A stretch of 64,000 nt of DNA from Leptospira yanagawae serovar Saopaulo str. Sao Paulo = ATCC 700523 (GTDB taxonomy: Bacteria > Spirochaetota > Leptospiria > Leptospirales > Leptospiraceae): assembly GCF_000332475.2 (NCBI RefSeq), contig NZ_AOGX02000008.1:248001-312000 (forward strand), read 5' to 3'. Shown piece after piece: positions 25,726 to 34,696 of this stretch (positions are counted from its first letter, which is position 1; each line of letters begins with the position of its first letter). The position numbers were made by a program, and so were the translations under genes. A model generated the notes under the pieces. The model was not told the DNA's origin, searched no databases, and saw only the letters and a list, made by a program, of their open reading frames with translations.

Positions 25726-26103
25726 ACCCCTCTTTTTGGTTACGACACCCGAAAAGAGAATTTTTGTTTTGTCACCTCTCGGCACTACATGTAAGTGGAA
25801 ACGGTCTCTCGTCATAGCTTGGATTTCAGATTCCCAGTCTTCTGTATCGGATAAAAGTTTGATCCGATCACAAAGGATTTCTCCCTCCACAGTCCATGTG
25901 AGTTGGTATTTTTTTTTGCCACGAGAGAAACTGGAATTGGATCGGTTTCCATGAAACTTCCAAGTAACAGAAGTTTCATCCCCGGATTCGTAAGGTTCCG
26001 AAAGAGTTGGGATCATAGAAATTCCCTTTCCCTTCCAGTTTCCCTTTACGTAAGCATTCCATTCGTCTAAATTGGAGAAGTAGTTGTATATTAATGAATC
26101 CAA
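25708..26103 (-). CDS. Unknown small protein, possibly SRPBCC/START-like
   Basis: A 131-aa soluble protein with no signal peptide. The alternation of strands (SVTWKFHGNRS, KKYQLTWTVEGEIL, FHLHVVPRGDKTKILFSGVV) and WNAYVKGNWKG near the N terminus resemble a small beta-rich SRPBCC-like fold, but no diagnostic motif is seen. The start is uncertain: TTG 26103 is the longest option and has no clear Shine-Dalgarno. It overlaps the upstream glycosyltransferase end by 18 bp and the divergent thioredoxin-like gene start by 10 bp, so a shadow of another frame cannot be fully excluded. Confidence 0.55.
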   Translation of the reverse strand: MDSLIYNYFSNLDEWNAYVKGNWKGKGISMIPTLSEPYESGDETSVTWKFHGNRSNSSFSRGKKKYQLTWTVEGEILCDRIKLLSDTEDWESEIQAMTRDRFHLHVVPRGDKTKILFSGVVTKKRGLFAFL

Positions 26104-26627
26104 AAATGAAAACTGTGTTAATCCGTTTGATAGTATCCAGAATTTATCTTCTCGTTTTCCTTTCTTTCTTTTTTTGTAAACCTGAGAGCGTTACGGTAGA
26201 TTTTTATCCAAACCCACTCCCAAAACTCACAGGAGATTCGGAAGCACTTTCTATTTGGAAAGGGAAAGTGATCGTTCTCGATTTTTGGGCTACATGGTGT
26301 GAGCCTTGTGCAAAGGCAGTACCTACGATCAATGAATGGAAAAAATCGGTATCGGAGGATGATTTTATTTTCCGAGGGATCAATACTGATGCATCAGAAC
26401 CAATCGAAAAAATCAAAGAACACATGATCAAGTTGAAAATGGAATACCCCACCTTACTTGATAAAGACTGGAAAATGACTGATTTTTACCATGTAGAGGG
26501 GATCCCATGTGTCCTTGTTTTTGATCGTTCTGGAAAAATTGTGTACCGTCAGTACGGGTTGGAGCATGAGGACCTAACAGGTCTTGTGATCCGTTCCCAT
26601 GTCTGGGCAAAATCGGATCTGCCATAA
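26094..26627 (+). CDS. TlpA/ResA-like thioredoxin-fold lipoprotein
   Basis: Envelope-bound thiol-disulphide protein, 177 aa. The N terminus is hydrophobic (VLIRLIVSRIYLLVFLSFFF) and ends at Cys29 in LSFFFCKPES, a spirochaete-type lipobox, so it is probably a lipoprotein. The thioredoxin domain (about 45-170) has the active site WATWCEPCAKAVPT, the TlpA-type insertion and the cis-Pro in VEGIPCVLVFD. It probably reduces or supplies electrons to periplasmic Cys proteins, for example in cytochrome maturation; the target is unknown. It may start at 26094 or at ATG 26106. It is divergent from the small minus-strand gene. Confidence 0.88.
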   Translation: MNPKMKTVLIRLIVSRIYLLVFLSFFFCKPESVTVDFYPNPLPKLTGDSEALSIWKGKVIVLDFWATWCEPCAKAVPTINEWKKSVSEDDFIFRGINTDASEPIEKIKEHMIKLKMEYPTLLDKDWKMTDFYHVEGIPCVLVFDRSGKIVYRQYGLEHEDLTGLVIRSHVWAKSDLP

Positions 26628-26762
26628 TTGTGCAATGCGAAACAAATTTTTGGACGTATCTTGATTTCGATGACAAGAATGAAAATGTCTTGACTCATGT
26701 TCGTTAAAAAAGTCCCTTAAAGATACCTTTTACCGTTTTCTTTTCAGAAAGGAGTCAGAATC

Positions 26763-28697
26763 ATGCCAGCCAATTTGCCCGAACTCTTCCAGCAGAGTGC
26801 TGAAAAATTTGGGAACCGCCCCGCATTTGTCAGTAAAGACGAATCGAAGTCCTATAAACCCGTTACCTTTAAAGAAGTCTATGAACTTGGTATCAACTTA
26901 GCAGAAGCACTCATTGATTTAGGTGTGAATGCAAAAGAAAATGTAGCCCTGCTCGCTGACAACCGATTGGAATGGATTGTTACCGATTATGGAATCCTTA
27001 TGGCAGGAGCAGCAGATGTTCCGCGTGGGACCGATATTACGGATTCAGAAATTGTTTATATTCTCAATCACTGTGAAGCAAAAGTTGTTTTCTTAGAAAA
27101 TGATAAAATGCTAGAGAAATTCCAAAAAAACCGTTCTCAGTTAGAATTTGCAAAAACCCTCATTGTCATGGATAAAAAATCCACTGCAACAGGTGTCCTC
27201 AAACTCTACGACCTCATTGAAAAGGGAAAAGAACTGAGAGCAAAAGGTTCTAAAAAAGCGGAAGATCGTATGAAAGCGATTTTACCAGATGATCTTTTCA
27301 CCATCATTTATACTTCAGGGACTACAGGGATGCCAAAAGGGGTAATGTTAAAACACAGTAACATGATCCACCAAACAGAAGCAATCCTTGGTAGTATGAT
27401 CGATATCAAGGCCGACGAACGTATGTTATCGATCCTTCCAGTATGGCACGTATTTGAAAGAGTATTTGAATACTTAGCCATTGCAGCAGGTTGCGCAACG
27501 TATTATACGAATGTGCGTGACCTTCGCGATGATATGAAAAAAGCGAAGCCAACGTTTATGGCATCAGCTCCAAGACTTTGGGAAAGTATCTATAACGGGA
27601 TTTATACGAGAATTAATGATCCAAAACAAACTCCTGCCATTCGCCGGGGGCTTTTCAATTTGGCATATTTTTTCTCTAAACATTTTAATGCTGCAACAAG
27701 GTTTCTCAAAGGGAACCAAGTGGATTATGTTGGAAGAAATCCAATTGTATCTTTATTCAAAGGGATCTATTACTTCACGGTTGCTGTCCTTTTTGCCGTT
27801 CCTTACTTTTTACTCGACTTAGTGGTCCTTTCCAAAATCCGCGAAGCAACTGGTGGGGAATTAAAAGCATCTGTTTCGGGTGGTGGTGCCCTCCAAAGGC
27901 ATGTGGATGCCTTCTTCAATGACATTGGGATCAATGTTTTGGAAGGGTATGGGATGACGGAAACGTCTCCTGTGATCTCTGTTCGAACCTTTAAAAAGTT
28001 AGTGCAAGGTTCTGTGGGTGTGATCACTCCAGAAACCGAAGTCCAAATCCGTGACGATTTGGGAAAAGTTCTCACTCATGTGGATGCTAACCAAAAACTT
28101 GTTTCTGGTAAGTATGGCCAAAGGGGTGTGATCCACATCAGAGGACCACAAGTGATGAAAGGGTATTACAAAAACCCTGAAACCACTGCCAAAGTTTTGA
28201 AAGACGGTTGGATGGACACTGGTGACATTGGAATGTTCAATTTCAAAAAAACACTCACCATCACTGGACGTGCAAAAGACACTGTTGTGTTACTGGGTGG
28301 TGAAAACGTTGAGCCAATCCCAATCGAAGACAAACTCACTGAGTCTCCTTTTATCTCTCAGTGTATGGTAATCGGGCAAGACCAAAAGAATTTGGGTGCC
28401 ATTGTGGTGCCTGATTTTGACCAATTATCAGCTTGGGCAAAGGAAAATGGAATTAATGAGACTGATAAACAAAAACTCATTGAAAATCCGAAAGTCCTCG
28501 ATTTCTACAAAAAAGAAATCAAAGCCCTCAACAACACAAAAACTGGCTTCAAATCCTTTGAACAGGTGACTCCTTTCATCCTCATCACAAAACCGTTTGA
28601 GGTGGGTGATGAATTGACGAATCTCTTCAAAATGAAACGACACTTGATCACAGAAAAATACAAAGACAAAATCGCAGCTCTTTACGCAGCCGATTAG
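26763..28697 (+). CDS. Long-chain fatty acid-CoA ligase (FadD15/ACSL type)
   Basis: AMP-forming acyl-CoA synthetase, 644 aa. The ATP motif is [16 protein letters not shown] (about 180-195), followed by the A3-A5 region [12 protein letters not shown] (about 395) and the adenylate motif [10 protein letters not shown], then the hinge [18 protein letters not shown] hydrophobic stretch near 340 ([19 protein letters not shown]) suggests membrane contact at the inner face, as in ACSL enzymes. Strong Shine-Dalgarno GAAAGGAG precedes ATG 26763. It activates long-chain fatty acids, the main carbon source of leptospires. A terminator candidate follows, so it is probably monocistronic; no clear promoter was identified in the 135 bp upstream. 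Confidence 0.93.
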   Translation: MPANLPELFQQSAEKFGNRPAFVSKDESKSYKPVTFKEVYELGINLAEALIDLGVNAKENVALLADNRLEWIVTDYGILMAGAADVPRGTDITDSEIVYILNHCEAKVVFLENDKMLEKFQKNRSQLEFAKTLIVMDKKSTATGVLKLYDLIEKGKELRAKGSKKAEDRMKAILPDDLFTIIYTSGTTGMPKGVMLKHSNMIHQTEAILGSMIDIKADERMLSILPVWHVFERVFEYLAIAAGCATYYTNVRDLRDDMKKAKPTFMASAPRLWESIYNGIYTRINDPKQTPAIRRGLFNLAYFFSKHFNAATRFLKGNQVDYVGRNPIVSLFKGIYYFTVAVLFAVPYFLLDLVVLSKIREATGGELKASVSGGGALQRHVDAFFNDIGINVLEGYGMTETSPVISVRTFKKLVQGSVGVITPETEVQIRDDLGKVLTHVDANQKLVSGKYGQRGVIHIRGPQVMKGYYKNPETTAKVLKDGWMDTGDIGMFNFKKTLTITGRAKDTVVLLGGENVEPIPIEDKLTESPFISQCMVIGQDQKNLGAIVVPDFDQLSAWAKENGINETDKQKLIENPKVLDFYKKEIKALNNTKTGFKSFEQVTPFILITKPFEVGDELTNLFKMKRHLITEKYKDKIAALYAAD

Positions 28698-28719
28698 TTT
28701 TTCGTTTCCGATAGAATCC

Positions 28720-28762
28720 TTCCGCTCCAAATGACTGGGGCGGAATTTACTCTTCTCTTTTT
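28720..28762 (+). terminator. Terminator candidate after the acyl-CoA ligase gene
   Basis: TTCCGCTCC (28720-28728) pairs with GGGGCGGAA (28737-28745), one G-T wobble, loop AAATGACT, followed by a pyrimidine-rich tract TTTACTCTTCTCTTTTTCC. The stem is GC-rich. It lies 22 bp after the stop codon. Confidence 0.6.
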
Positions 28763-28785
28763 CCAAGTCCGTCGATACTCTAAAT

Positions 28786-29457
28786 GTGAATCGTTTAGAC
28801 GGATCTTTTATTTCTGCCCAATCCGGTGTCTTTTATCCCTACCAACACCAAGACTTTTATGCCATGGATTCCTTGTTTTTATCGCCATTCAAAGAAGAGG
28901 AAATTTGGGATTTCCAATCGATTACCCAAGTGCAACTGGGATTCCTTGGATTTTTAACACTTCGTGGGTATTTGCGAGAACAATTAGAAATGCCAAAAAT
29001 CAAAGTGCGAGGCTTTTCAAAACACTGGCGTTCTTACTTAGCAAAAGAGAATTTTTTAGGAAATGATATCCCTTGGGAAACATTGGATTTCATTCCCAAT
29101 ATTGTGGGTGAAAAACCTCAGTTTGATTCCAGTTTCGGGAAAAAAGGCCATTGGGAAATAGAATTTCATTACGAAAAAAAAGAAGGAGATACGACGTCTC
29201 TATTTTTTGTGGCAACAAACAAACAGTCGGAAGGTGATGTTGCCATTAGCGATTTGATGAAAGATTTTTTAATGTATTCGCAAACAAATCATTATTTGGA
29301 AAGAGCCTATATTAGAAAGGAAAACTCTAGTTACTTGTATCTCAATGCAAAGGAAGCGAATCCACGTGTATTTTATAGAGAAAACAATTCTGAATTTCCT
29401 GCTTTTTTATTTTTAGTTGCAGAATTAAAAAACAAGTCGATCATTCACCCAAATTAA
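28786..29457 (+). CDS. Unknown cytoplasmic protein
   Basis: A 223-aa product with no signal peptide or membrane helix. It has a mixed alpha/beta composition, many aromatic residues (about one in eight) and no Cys. Segments such as HWEIEFHYEKKEGDTTSLFFVATN look beta-rich; SDLMKDFLMYSQTNHYLERAYI is helical. The start is GTG 28786 with no obvious Shine-Dalgarno, so the true start could be later. It follows a terminator and is convergent with the LON-domain gene, overlapping it by 17 bp. Family not recognised. Confidence 0.65.
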   Translation: MNRLDGSFISAQSGVFYPYQHQDFYAMDSLFLSPFKEEEIWDFQSITQVQLGFLGFLTLRGYLREQLEMPKIKVRGFSKHWRSYLAKENFLGNDIPWETLDFIPNIVGEKPQFDSSFGKKGHWEIEFHYEKKEGDTTSLFFVATNKQSEGDVAISDLMKDFLMYSQTNHYLERAYIRKENSSYLYLNAKEANPRVFYRENNSEFPAFLFLVAELKNKSIIHPN

Positions 29458-30049
29458 GTCCCATTAACACTTGTTTCAGTAAGTTGGCTTTTGTCTCTAA
29501 ATGAGTGGTTTCTAATATCCTTTGTTTGGTTTTGAAATCAAAGTAAATTAAAGATGCTATAAAATCCACTGGGTAAGGGTGGGATAAAATTTGATTCATT
29601 TTTAGAATTAAATCTTCTTCTGCGCCTTCTGCGAGTAATATCCGTTTGGTGAGAACAAGTAGTTCTTCAATTTTTTCTTTTAGCTCTGCGGTTACGTTTT
29701 TGTTTCGTTCGTGTTCCCTTCTTGAAACTTGGGCGATATAAAAAGGTTCAGTGGAGCTGAGGCTTACGATTTCTGCTGTTCCAATGCCTTCTAAAATGAT
29801 ATTGGACCTACCATCAGGTAATGACTCTTTTTGGATGATATGTCCAAACCCAACCACTTCAGGAATGGGAGGTAGTCCATTGCCAGTCCACCCCTTCGGA
29901 TAAGGAGCCATCCCCATTTCCCCACCATTTTCCAAACAAAAATCCAATAACATTCGGTACCGTGGCTCAAAGATATGTAAGGGTAAAAACATACCTGGAA
30001 ACAGAAATACATCAGGCAAAGGAAAGAGTGGTAAGGGGAAGGTTGACAC
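29441..30049 (-). CDS. LON substrate-binding-domain protein (no protease domain)
   Basis: A 202-aa protein made only of the N-terminal domain of Lon proteases: FPLPLFPLPDVFLFPGMFLPLHIFEPRYR at the start is the hallmark, followed by GFGHIIQKESLPDGRSNIIL and the variable helical end. There is no AAA or Ser-Lys protease domain. Such stand-alone proteins are common, and their role (substrate recruitment or regulation) is not settled. The start is GTG 30049. It is divergent from rfaE1, 54 bp away. Confidence 0.9.
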   Translation of the reverse strand: MSTFPLPLFPLPDVFLFPGMFLPLHIFEPRYRMLLDFCLENGGEMGMAPYPKGWTGNGLPPIPEVVGFGHIIQKESLPDGRSNIILEGIGTAEIVSLSSTEPFYIAQVSRREHERNKNVTAELKEKIEELLVLTKRILLAEGAEEDLILKMNQILSHPYPVDFIASLIYFDFKTKQRILETTHLETKANLLKQVLMGLNLGE

Positions 30050-30103
30050 AGAGAAAGGTTTTAGATTCCATGTTTAGTTGTAAACCAATTCAAGGAATCG
30101 GCT

Positions 30104-31123
30104 TTGTTGAAAATCAAAAAATCTTCTCTCCAACAATCATTTTCCAAATTAACGAATACCAAAGTGCTCGTGATCGGGGATTTGATTTTAGATGAGTATT
30201 TAATTGGTTCGGTGGAAAGGATCTCACCGGAGGCACCAGTACCTGTTGTCTGGGTAAGGGACGAAAAACAAACTTTAGGTGGATCTGGGAATGTTGTCCA
30301 AAATTTAACTTCGATTGGTGTGAAAGGCATCGTTTTTGGAAGGATCGGTGACGACAAGGCAGGGGAAAATTTAGAAAGGATCTTACTTTCTAATTCTGTG
30401 GACAAAGAGGATTTGGTTTTACTCAAATCCAAAACGATTCCCACCATACTGAAAACAAGGATCATTGCCTCCCACCAACAAGTATGCCGTGTGGATCGAG
30501 AAGAGATCGTACCACTCACAACTGCCGAAGAAAACGAAATTTTAGTCCAACTGAAAGCAAAAATTAAGGATGCATCTGCCGTCATTTTATCAGACTATGA
30601 TAAAGGATACCTCACTCCCTCTCTCATCCAATCCATCATTGGTGTCTGTAATGCTGAAAAAAAAATTGTAACCGTCGACCCACAGGTAAGTCATTTTTTC
30701 TTATACAAAAACATCCATATCATGACACCAAATCACCATGAGGCGGGAAAAGCATTGGGCAGAAAATTGACAACAGATGCAGAAATCGAAAACGCATGCC
30801 GTGAAATCGCAAAAGAACTTACCCCTGATGCAATGATGATCACAAGAGGGGAAAAGGGTATGTCCATTTATGAGAGGACAACGGATCGTTTTTATCATAT
30901 CCCAACGGTTGCAAAAGAGGTATTTGATGTTACAGGAGCTGGTGATACTGTGATTACCACCTACACTGCATTTGTTGCGAGTGGGATGAGCATAGGCGAA
31001 GCGGCACTTGTTTCGAATGTGAGTGCGGGGATTGTTGTTGGAAAATTAGGTGCAGCCACTGTCACAAAAACTGAAATTGAAGAAGCCCTTCAAAATCTTG
31101 GGTATCTGGATGAACAAACATGA
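30104..31123 (+). CDS. rfaE1: D-glycero-beta-D-manno-heptose-7-phosphate kinase
   Basis: PfkB/ribokinase-fold kinase, 339 aa; phosphorylates heptose 7-phosphate at C1 for ADP-heptose synthesis. N-terminal VLVIGDLILDEYLIGSVERI and SPEAPVPVVWV are the HldE kinase signature; GGSGNVVQNLTSIG follows, and the C-terminal PfkB motif is DVTGAGDTVITTYTAF (about 280) with the catalytic Asp. In many proteobacteria this domain is fused to the adenylyltransferase; here it is a separate gene. AAGGAA ends six bases before TTG 30104. The next gene overlaps by 4 bp. Confidence 0.93.
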   Translation: MLKIKKSSLQQSFSKLTNTKVLVIGDLILDEYLIGSVERISPEAPVPVVWVRDEKQTLGGSGNVVQNLTSIGVKGIVFGRIGDDKAGENLERILLSNSVDKEDLVLLKSKTIPTILKTRIIASHQQVCRVDREEIVPLTTAEENEILVQLKAKIKDASAVILSDYDKGYLTPSLIQSIIGVCNAEKKIVTVDPQVSHFFLYKNIHIMTPNHHEAGKALGRKLTTDAEIENACREIAKELTPDAMMITRGEKGMSIYERTTDRFYHIPTVAKEVFDVTGAGDTVITTYTAFVASGMSIGEAALVSNVSAGIVVGKLGAATVTKTEIEEALQNLGYLDEQT

Positions 31124-31608
31124 GTTTTTTTAGCGACCTCCAACATAAAATCATTCCAAATGAAGCCATCGAATCCAAACGAAAGGCTTTGGAAGGTAAA
31201 AAAATTGTTTTTACCAATGGTTGTTTTGATATCCTCCACCCAGGTCATGTAAGTTATCTAGCCCAGGCACGAGATTTAGGTGATCTATTATGGATTGGAG
31301 TCAATTCAGATGCTAGTGTTAGGCGACTCAAAGGGGAATCTCGACCGATCAATTCTTGTGAGGACCGAATGTTTGTCCTTGCGGCATTGTCTTCCGTTGA
31401 TTTGGTTTCTAGTTTTGCAGAAGACACTCCTTTAGAAATCCTTAAGAAAGTAAAACCTTCCATCCATTCCAAGGGGGGAGACTACCAAGTGGAAACCCTC
31501 CCAGAATACCAAATTTTAAAAGAGATGGGAGCGGATATTCAAATTTTACCGTTTGTATCTGGAAAATCGACGACCAAGATTTTAGAAAAAGCGAAATCTC
31601 CTTCCTAA
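31120..31608 (+). CDS. rfaE2: D-glycero-beta-D-manno-heptose 1-phosphate adenylyltransferase
   Basis: Nucleotidyltransferase of the cytidylyltransferase superfamily, 162 aa; makes ADP-heptose from heptose 1-phosphate and ATP. The active-site signature is FTNGCFDILHPGHVSYL (about 30-46) and the second nucleotide motif is VSGKSTTKILEK near the C terminus (the usual ...S.ST.II form). It overlaps rfaE1 by 4 bp (ATGA). With gmhA at 6.4 kb this gives three of the usual heptose-pathway enzymes; the bisphosphate phosphatase GmhB is not in the window. Confidence 0.93.
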   Translation: MSFFSDLQHKIIPNEAIESKRKALEGKKIVFTNGCFDILHPGHVSYLAQARDLGDLLWIGVNSDASVRRLKGESRPINSCEDRMFVLAALSSVDLVSSFAEDTPLEILKKVKPSIHSKGGDYQVETLPEYQILKEMGADIQILPFVSGKSTTKILEKAKSPS

Positions 31609-31671
31609 ACGTATTGATTTTGGACCCAAATCCCGACAGTCTGTAAAAAACATTCTTTTTTGAGGTCCAGT

Positions 31672-33294
31672 TTGTCCAAGACCAGATATATATTCATTAC
31701 CGGTGGTGTTTCTTCTTCCTTGGGGAAAGGGGTCACCGTTGCCGCTCTCGGTTGTTTGCTTGAAGCGAGAGGTTACTCCGTCTCTTTACAAAAAATGGAT
31801 CCTTATATCAACATTGACCCAGGTACAATGAGCCCGTACCAACATGGTGAAGTGTATGTTACAGAAGATGGTGCAGAAACCGATTTGGACTTAGGATACT
31901 ACGAACGATTTACCAAATCAAAGTTCTCAAGAAAAAATTCAGTCTCAACTGGGCAAATTTATCATGCAGTCATTGAAAGGGAACGTAAAGGGGATTATTT
32001 AGGACGAACAGTTCAAGTCGTTCCACACATCACAAATGAAATTCGAAATCGTATATATAACCTAACGCGCGATCAAGAAACAGATTTTGTCATTGTGGAG
32101 ATTGGGGGAACGGTTGGTGACATTGAATCCATCCCTTTTTTAGAAGCAATTCGGCAAATGCGTTACGAACATGGCAGTAACCAAGTTTTATTCCTTCATT
32201 TAACGCTTGTTCCAACAATCACGGCCGCAGGGGAAGCTAAAACAAAACCAACACAACACTCCGTAAAAGAGTTACTTGCACTTGGGATCCAACCTGATGT
32301 TCTGATTTGCCGAATCAATAAACCAATGTCAAAAGAGATGAAAAATAAAATTTCTCTTTTTTGTAACGTTAAAGAACAAAATGTAATCTCCGCTGTGGAT
32401 ATCACAACTTCAATATATGAAATTCCTTTGATGTATAGGGAAGATAAATTGGATGAAGTTGTTTTGAATGCTCTAGGAATGGATTTACGAAAACTTAATT
32501 TTTCCCAATGGGAAAATATGGTTAAAAAAATTCGTAATACAAAAAAGACCGTAAAAGTTGCGTTAATTGGTAAATACATTTCTTTACAAGATGCATATCG
32601 TTCGGTGTATGAATCCTTAGCCCATGGTGGAATTTCCAATGATGTGGAAGTGGATGTCGTCAAAATCAATCCAGAAGACATTGATTCCAAAAATATCAAA
32701 GAACACTTAAAAGGTGTTCATGGGGTTTTAGTGCCAGGTGGATTTGGGGAGCGAGGCATTGAAGGTAAAATTGCGGCCATCCAATATGCAAGGACAAAAC
32801 AAATTCCATTTTTTGGAATTTGTTTGGGAATGCAATGTGCAGTCATTGAATTTGCACGCCACGTATTAGGATTTAAAGATGCAAACTCCACTGAATTCAA
32901 ACCGAATGTAGAATATCCAGTGATTTCCATGATTGAAGAACAAAAGGAAATCGAACGAATGGGGGGAACGATGCGGCTTGGTGCTTATCCTTGTGTGGTT
33001 AAAAAAGGAACTTTAGCGCATTCAGAATACAAGGCAGATCGGATTTCCGAACGCCACCGCCACCGTTTCGAATTCACATTACGATACAAAGATGATTTTG
33101 AGAAAAAAGGAATGAATTTATCGGGATTTTCACCTGATGGCAGTTTGGTGGAAATAGTTGAGATTCCAAACCATCCTTGGTTTATGGGTGTACAATTCCA
33201 TCCTGAATTTCAATCCAAACCAACAGACCCACACCCACTCTTTGCTGGTTTTATCAAAGCAGCTTCGAAACTAGCTAAAAAAACGGAGGATTAA
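31672..33294 (+). CDS. pyrG: CTP synthase
   Basis: Makes CTP from UTP, ATP and glutamine; 540 aa, the normal length. The synthetase half begins SKTRYIFITGGVSSSLGKG with its P-loop, then MDPYINIDPGTMSPYQHGEV and VEIGGTVGDIE. The amidotransferase half has PGGFGERG, nucleophile Cys in FFGICLGMQCAV (about 383) and HPEF near the C terminus. I start at TTG 31672 because GAGG ends six bases upstream and the protein then begins as PyrG usually does; an earlier in-frame TTG is at 31660. It heads a 20-gene run. CTP is also the co-substrate for activating KDO, the product line of the next gene. Confidence 0.97.
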   Translation: MSKTRYIFITGGVSSSLGKGVTVAALGCLLEARGYSVSLQKMDPYINIDPGTMSPYQHGEVYVTEDGAETDLDLGYYERFTKSKFSRKNSVSTGQIYHAVIERERKGDYLGRTVQVVPHITNEIRNRIYNLTRDQETDFVIVEIGGTVGDIESIPFLEAIRQMRYEHGSNQVLFLHLTLVPTITAAGEAKTKPTQHSVKELLALGIQPDVLICRINKPMSKEMKNKISLFCNVKEQNVISAVDITTSIYEIPLMYREDKLDEVVLNALGMDLRKLNFSQWENMVKKIRNTKKTVKVALIGKYISLQDAYRSVYESLAHGGISNDVEVDVVKINPEDIDSKNIKEHLKGVHGVLVPGGFGERGIEGKIAAIQYARTKQIPFFGICLGMQCAVIEFARHVLGFKDANSTEFKPNVEYPVISMIEEQKEIERMGGTMRLGAYPCVVKKGTLAHSEYKADRISERHRHRFEFTLRYKDDFEKKGMNLSGFSPDGSLVEIVEIPNHPWFMGVQFHPEFQSKPTDPHPLFAGFIKAASKLAKKTED

Positions 33295-33295
33295 G

Positions 33296-34141
33296 ATGTA
33301 CGATTTAATTGAAGAAAGAGATTTTTTCGGAAAAAAAATTGGAGGGCGTCATCCGTTTTTTCTCATTTCAGGACCATGTGTAATGGAGAACAAAGACTTA
33401 CTCGATAGAGTTTGTGGTGAGATGAAGGGTATCTGTGATGAGTTAGGGATTGTTTATATTTTTAAGTCTTCCTTTGACAAAGCAAATCGATCTTCGATCA
33501 ATTCGTATCGTGGTCCTGGTTTGGAAGAAGGTAGGAAACTCCTTGATTTTATCAAAAACAAATACAATGTTCCCGTGCTTACTGATATCCATGAAACCAT
33601 CCAAGTAGATCCCTTAAAAGACACGGTAGATATTTTCCAAATCCCTGCCTTCCTTAGTCGCCAAACGGATCTGATTGCCAAAGCTGCGGAAACAGGAAAG
33701 TGGGTGAATGTAAAAAAGGGTCAATTTATGGCACCTGATGACACAAGGCATATCAAAACCAAAATCCAGGAATCAGGTTCGGAAAAATATATGGTAACGG
33801 AACGTGGTGCTAGTTTCGGTTATGGGAATCTAGTGTTTGACCTTCGTGGCATTCCAATGATGCACAAACATGGAATCCCGATTGTGTTTGATGGAACTCA
33901 CTCTGCCCAACTCCCTGGAGCAGCAGGTAACATAACAGGGGGACTACGAGAGTTTATCCCTCATATGATGCGGGGAGCGGTTTCTGTTGGTGTGGAAGGA
34001 CTTTTTATGGAAGTCCATCCGGATCCCGAAAAGGCATTGTCGGATGCAACCACACAATTCCCGTTAGCCAAAGCCAAAACTCTTTTGACACAACTTTTGG
34101 AATTAGACCGTTTGGTGAAAACAAAGTTCCTCGAGGACTAA
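33296..34141 (+). CDS. kdsA: 2-dehydro-3-deoxyphosphooctonate aldolase (KDO-8-P synthase)
   Basis: Condenses arabinose 5-phosphate and phosphoenolpyruvate to KDO 8-phosphate for the LPS inner core; TIM barrel, 281 aa. The N-terminal motif is FFLISGPCVMEN: the Cys at this position marks the metal-dependent class (metal-free enzymes have Asn). Other conserved pieces are YIFKSSFDKANRSS, GQFMAPDD, TERGASFGYGNLVFD, FDGTHSAQLPG and EVHPDPEKALSDATTQ. ATG 33296 lies one base after the pyrG stop and just upstream of the LPS-export genes. Confidence 0.96.
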   Translation: MYDLIEERDFFGKKIGGRHPFFLISGPCVMENKDLLDRVCGEMKGICDELGIVYIFKSSFDKANRSSINSYRGPGLEEGRKLLDFIKNKYNVPVLTDIHETIQVDPLKDTVDIFQIPAFLSRQTDLIAKAAETGKWVNVKKGQFMAPDDTRHIKTKIQESGSEKYMVTERGASFGYGNLVFDLRGIPMMHKHGIPIVFDGTHSAQLPGAAGNITGGLREFIPHMMRGAVSVGVEGLFMEVHPDPEKALSDATTQFPLAKAKTLLTQLLELDRLVKTKFLED

Positions 34142-34150
34142 CCACTTCCC

Positions 34151-34696
34151 ATGAAAACGAAGGTTTGGACATTGTGTTTGCTTTTGGTTTTGTCCACTTG
34201 TAAAGACAAGGAATACCTTCGTATTGAAGTGGAAAAAGAATCTGGTTCGATGGTTTCGATGAGAAATTTTAGCCGTTCTTCTTATAAAGAGTCTGGAGAA
34301 TTGGAATGGAAATTGAAAGGTGATGAATCCTATATCTTTCCTAAAGAAAACAAAACCATTGTATATGGTTTTGCATTCAATCAATTTGAAAAAGGGAAAG
34401 TGACTTCCATGATGACGGGTGATCGCGGGGAAATCAACCACCAAACCAAAACAGTTTTACTTGAAGGGAAAGTTCGTTTGAAAACAAACGATGGAAAATT
34501 CATCGAATCAGAATCGTTAACCTACAATTTGGATGAAAAAACTTTATCCTCAGAAGCGGACGTTGTGGTTTATTCAGATGGGACAACCATACGTGGCAAA
34601 GGCCTTCGGGCAGATAAAAGTTTAAATAAATTTACCATCATCCAACCGAAAGCCATTACCGTTGGTGGCACAAACCCACTGAAGGAAAAACCATGA
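34151..34696 (+). CDS. lptC: LptC-like LPS-export lipoprotein
   Basis: A 181-aa envelope protein with signal segment MKTKVWTLCLLLVLST and Cys17 as a possible lipidation site (LVLSTC). The mature part is a beta-jellyroll-type sequence: ELEWKLKGDESYIFPKE, VYGFAFNQFEKGKVTSM, GDRGEINHQTKTVLLEGKV and FIESESLTYNLDEKTL, the repeating pattern of LptC/LptA/OstA domains. It is predicted to pass lipopolysaccharide from the LptB transporter to LptA. Canonical LptC has an N-terminal transmembrane anchor; here a lipid anchor seems to replace it. Assignment rests on order (lptC-lptA-lptB) as well as fold pattern. Confidence 0.8.
   Translation: MKTKVWTLCLLLVLSTCKDKEYLRIEVEKESGSMVSMRNFSRSSYKESGELEWKLKGDESYIFPKENKTIVYGFAFNQFEKGKVTSMMTGDRGEINHQTKTVLLEGKVRLKTNDGKFIESESLTYNLDEKTLSSEADVVVYSDGTTIRGKGLRADKSLNKFTIIQPKAITVGGTNPLKEKP

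Noticed and set aside
26690..26762. Promoter with TTGACT at 26690 for the acyl-CoA ligase gene
   Set aside because: The -35 is good, but no -10 box lies at 16-18 bp; kept only as a remark.
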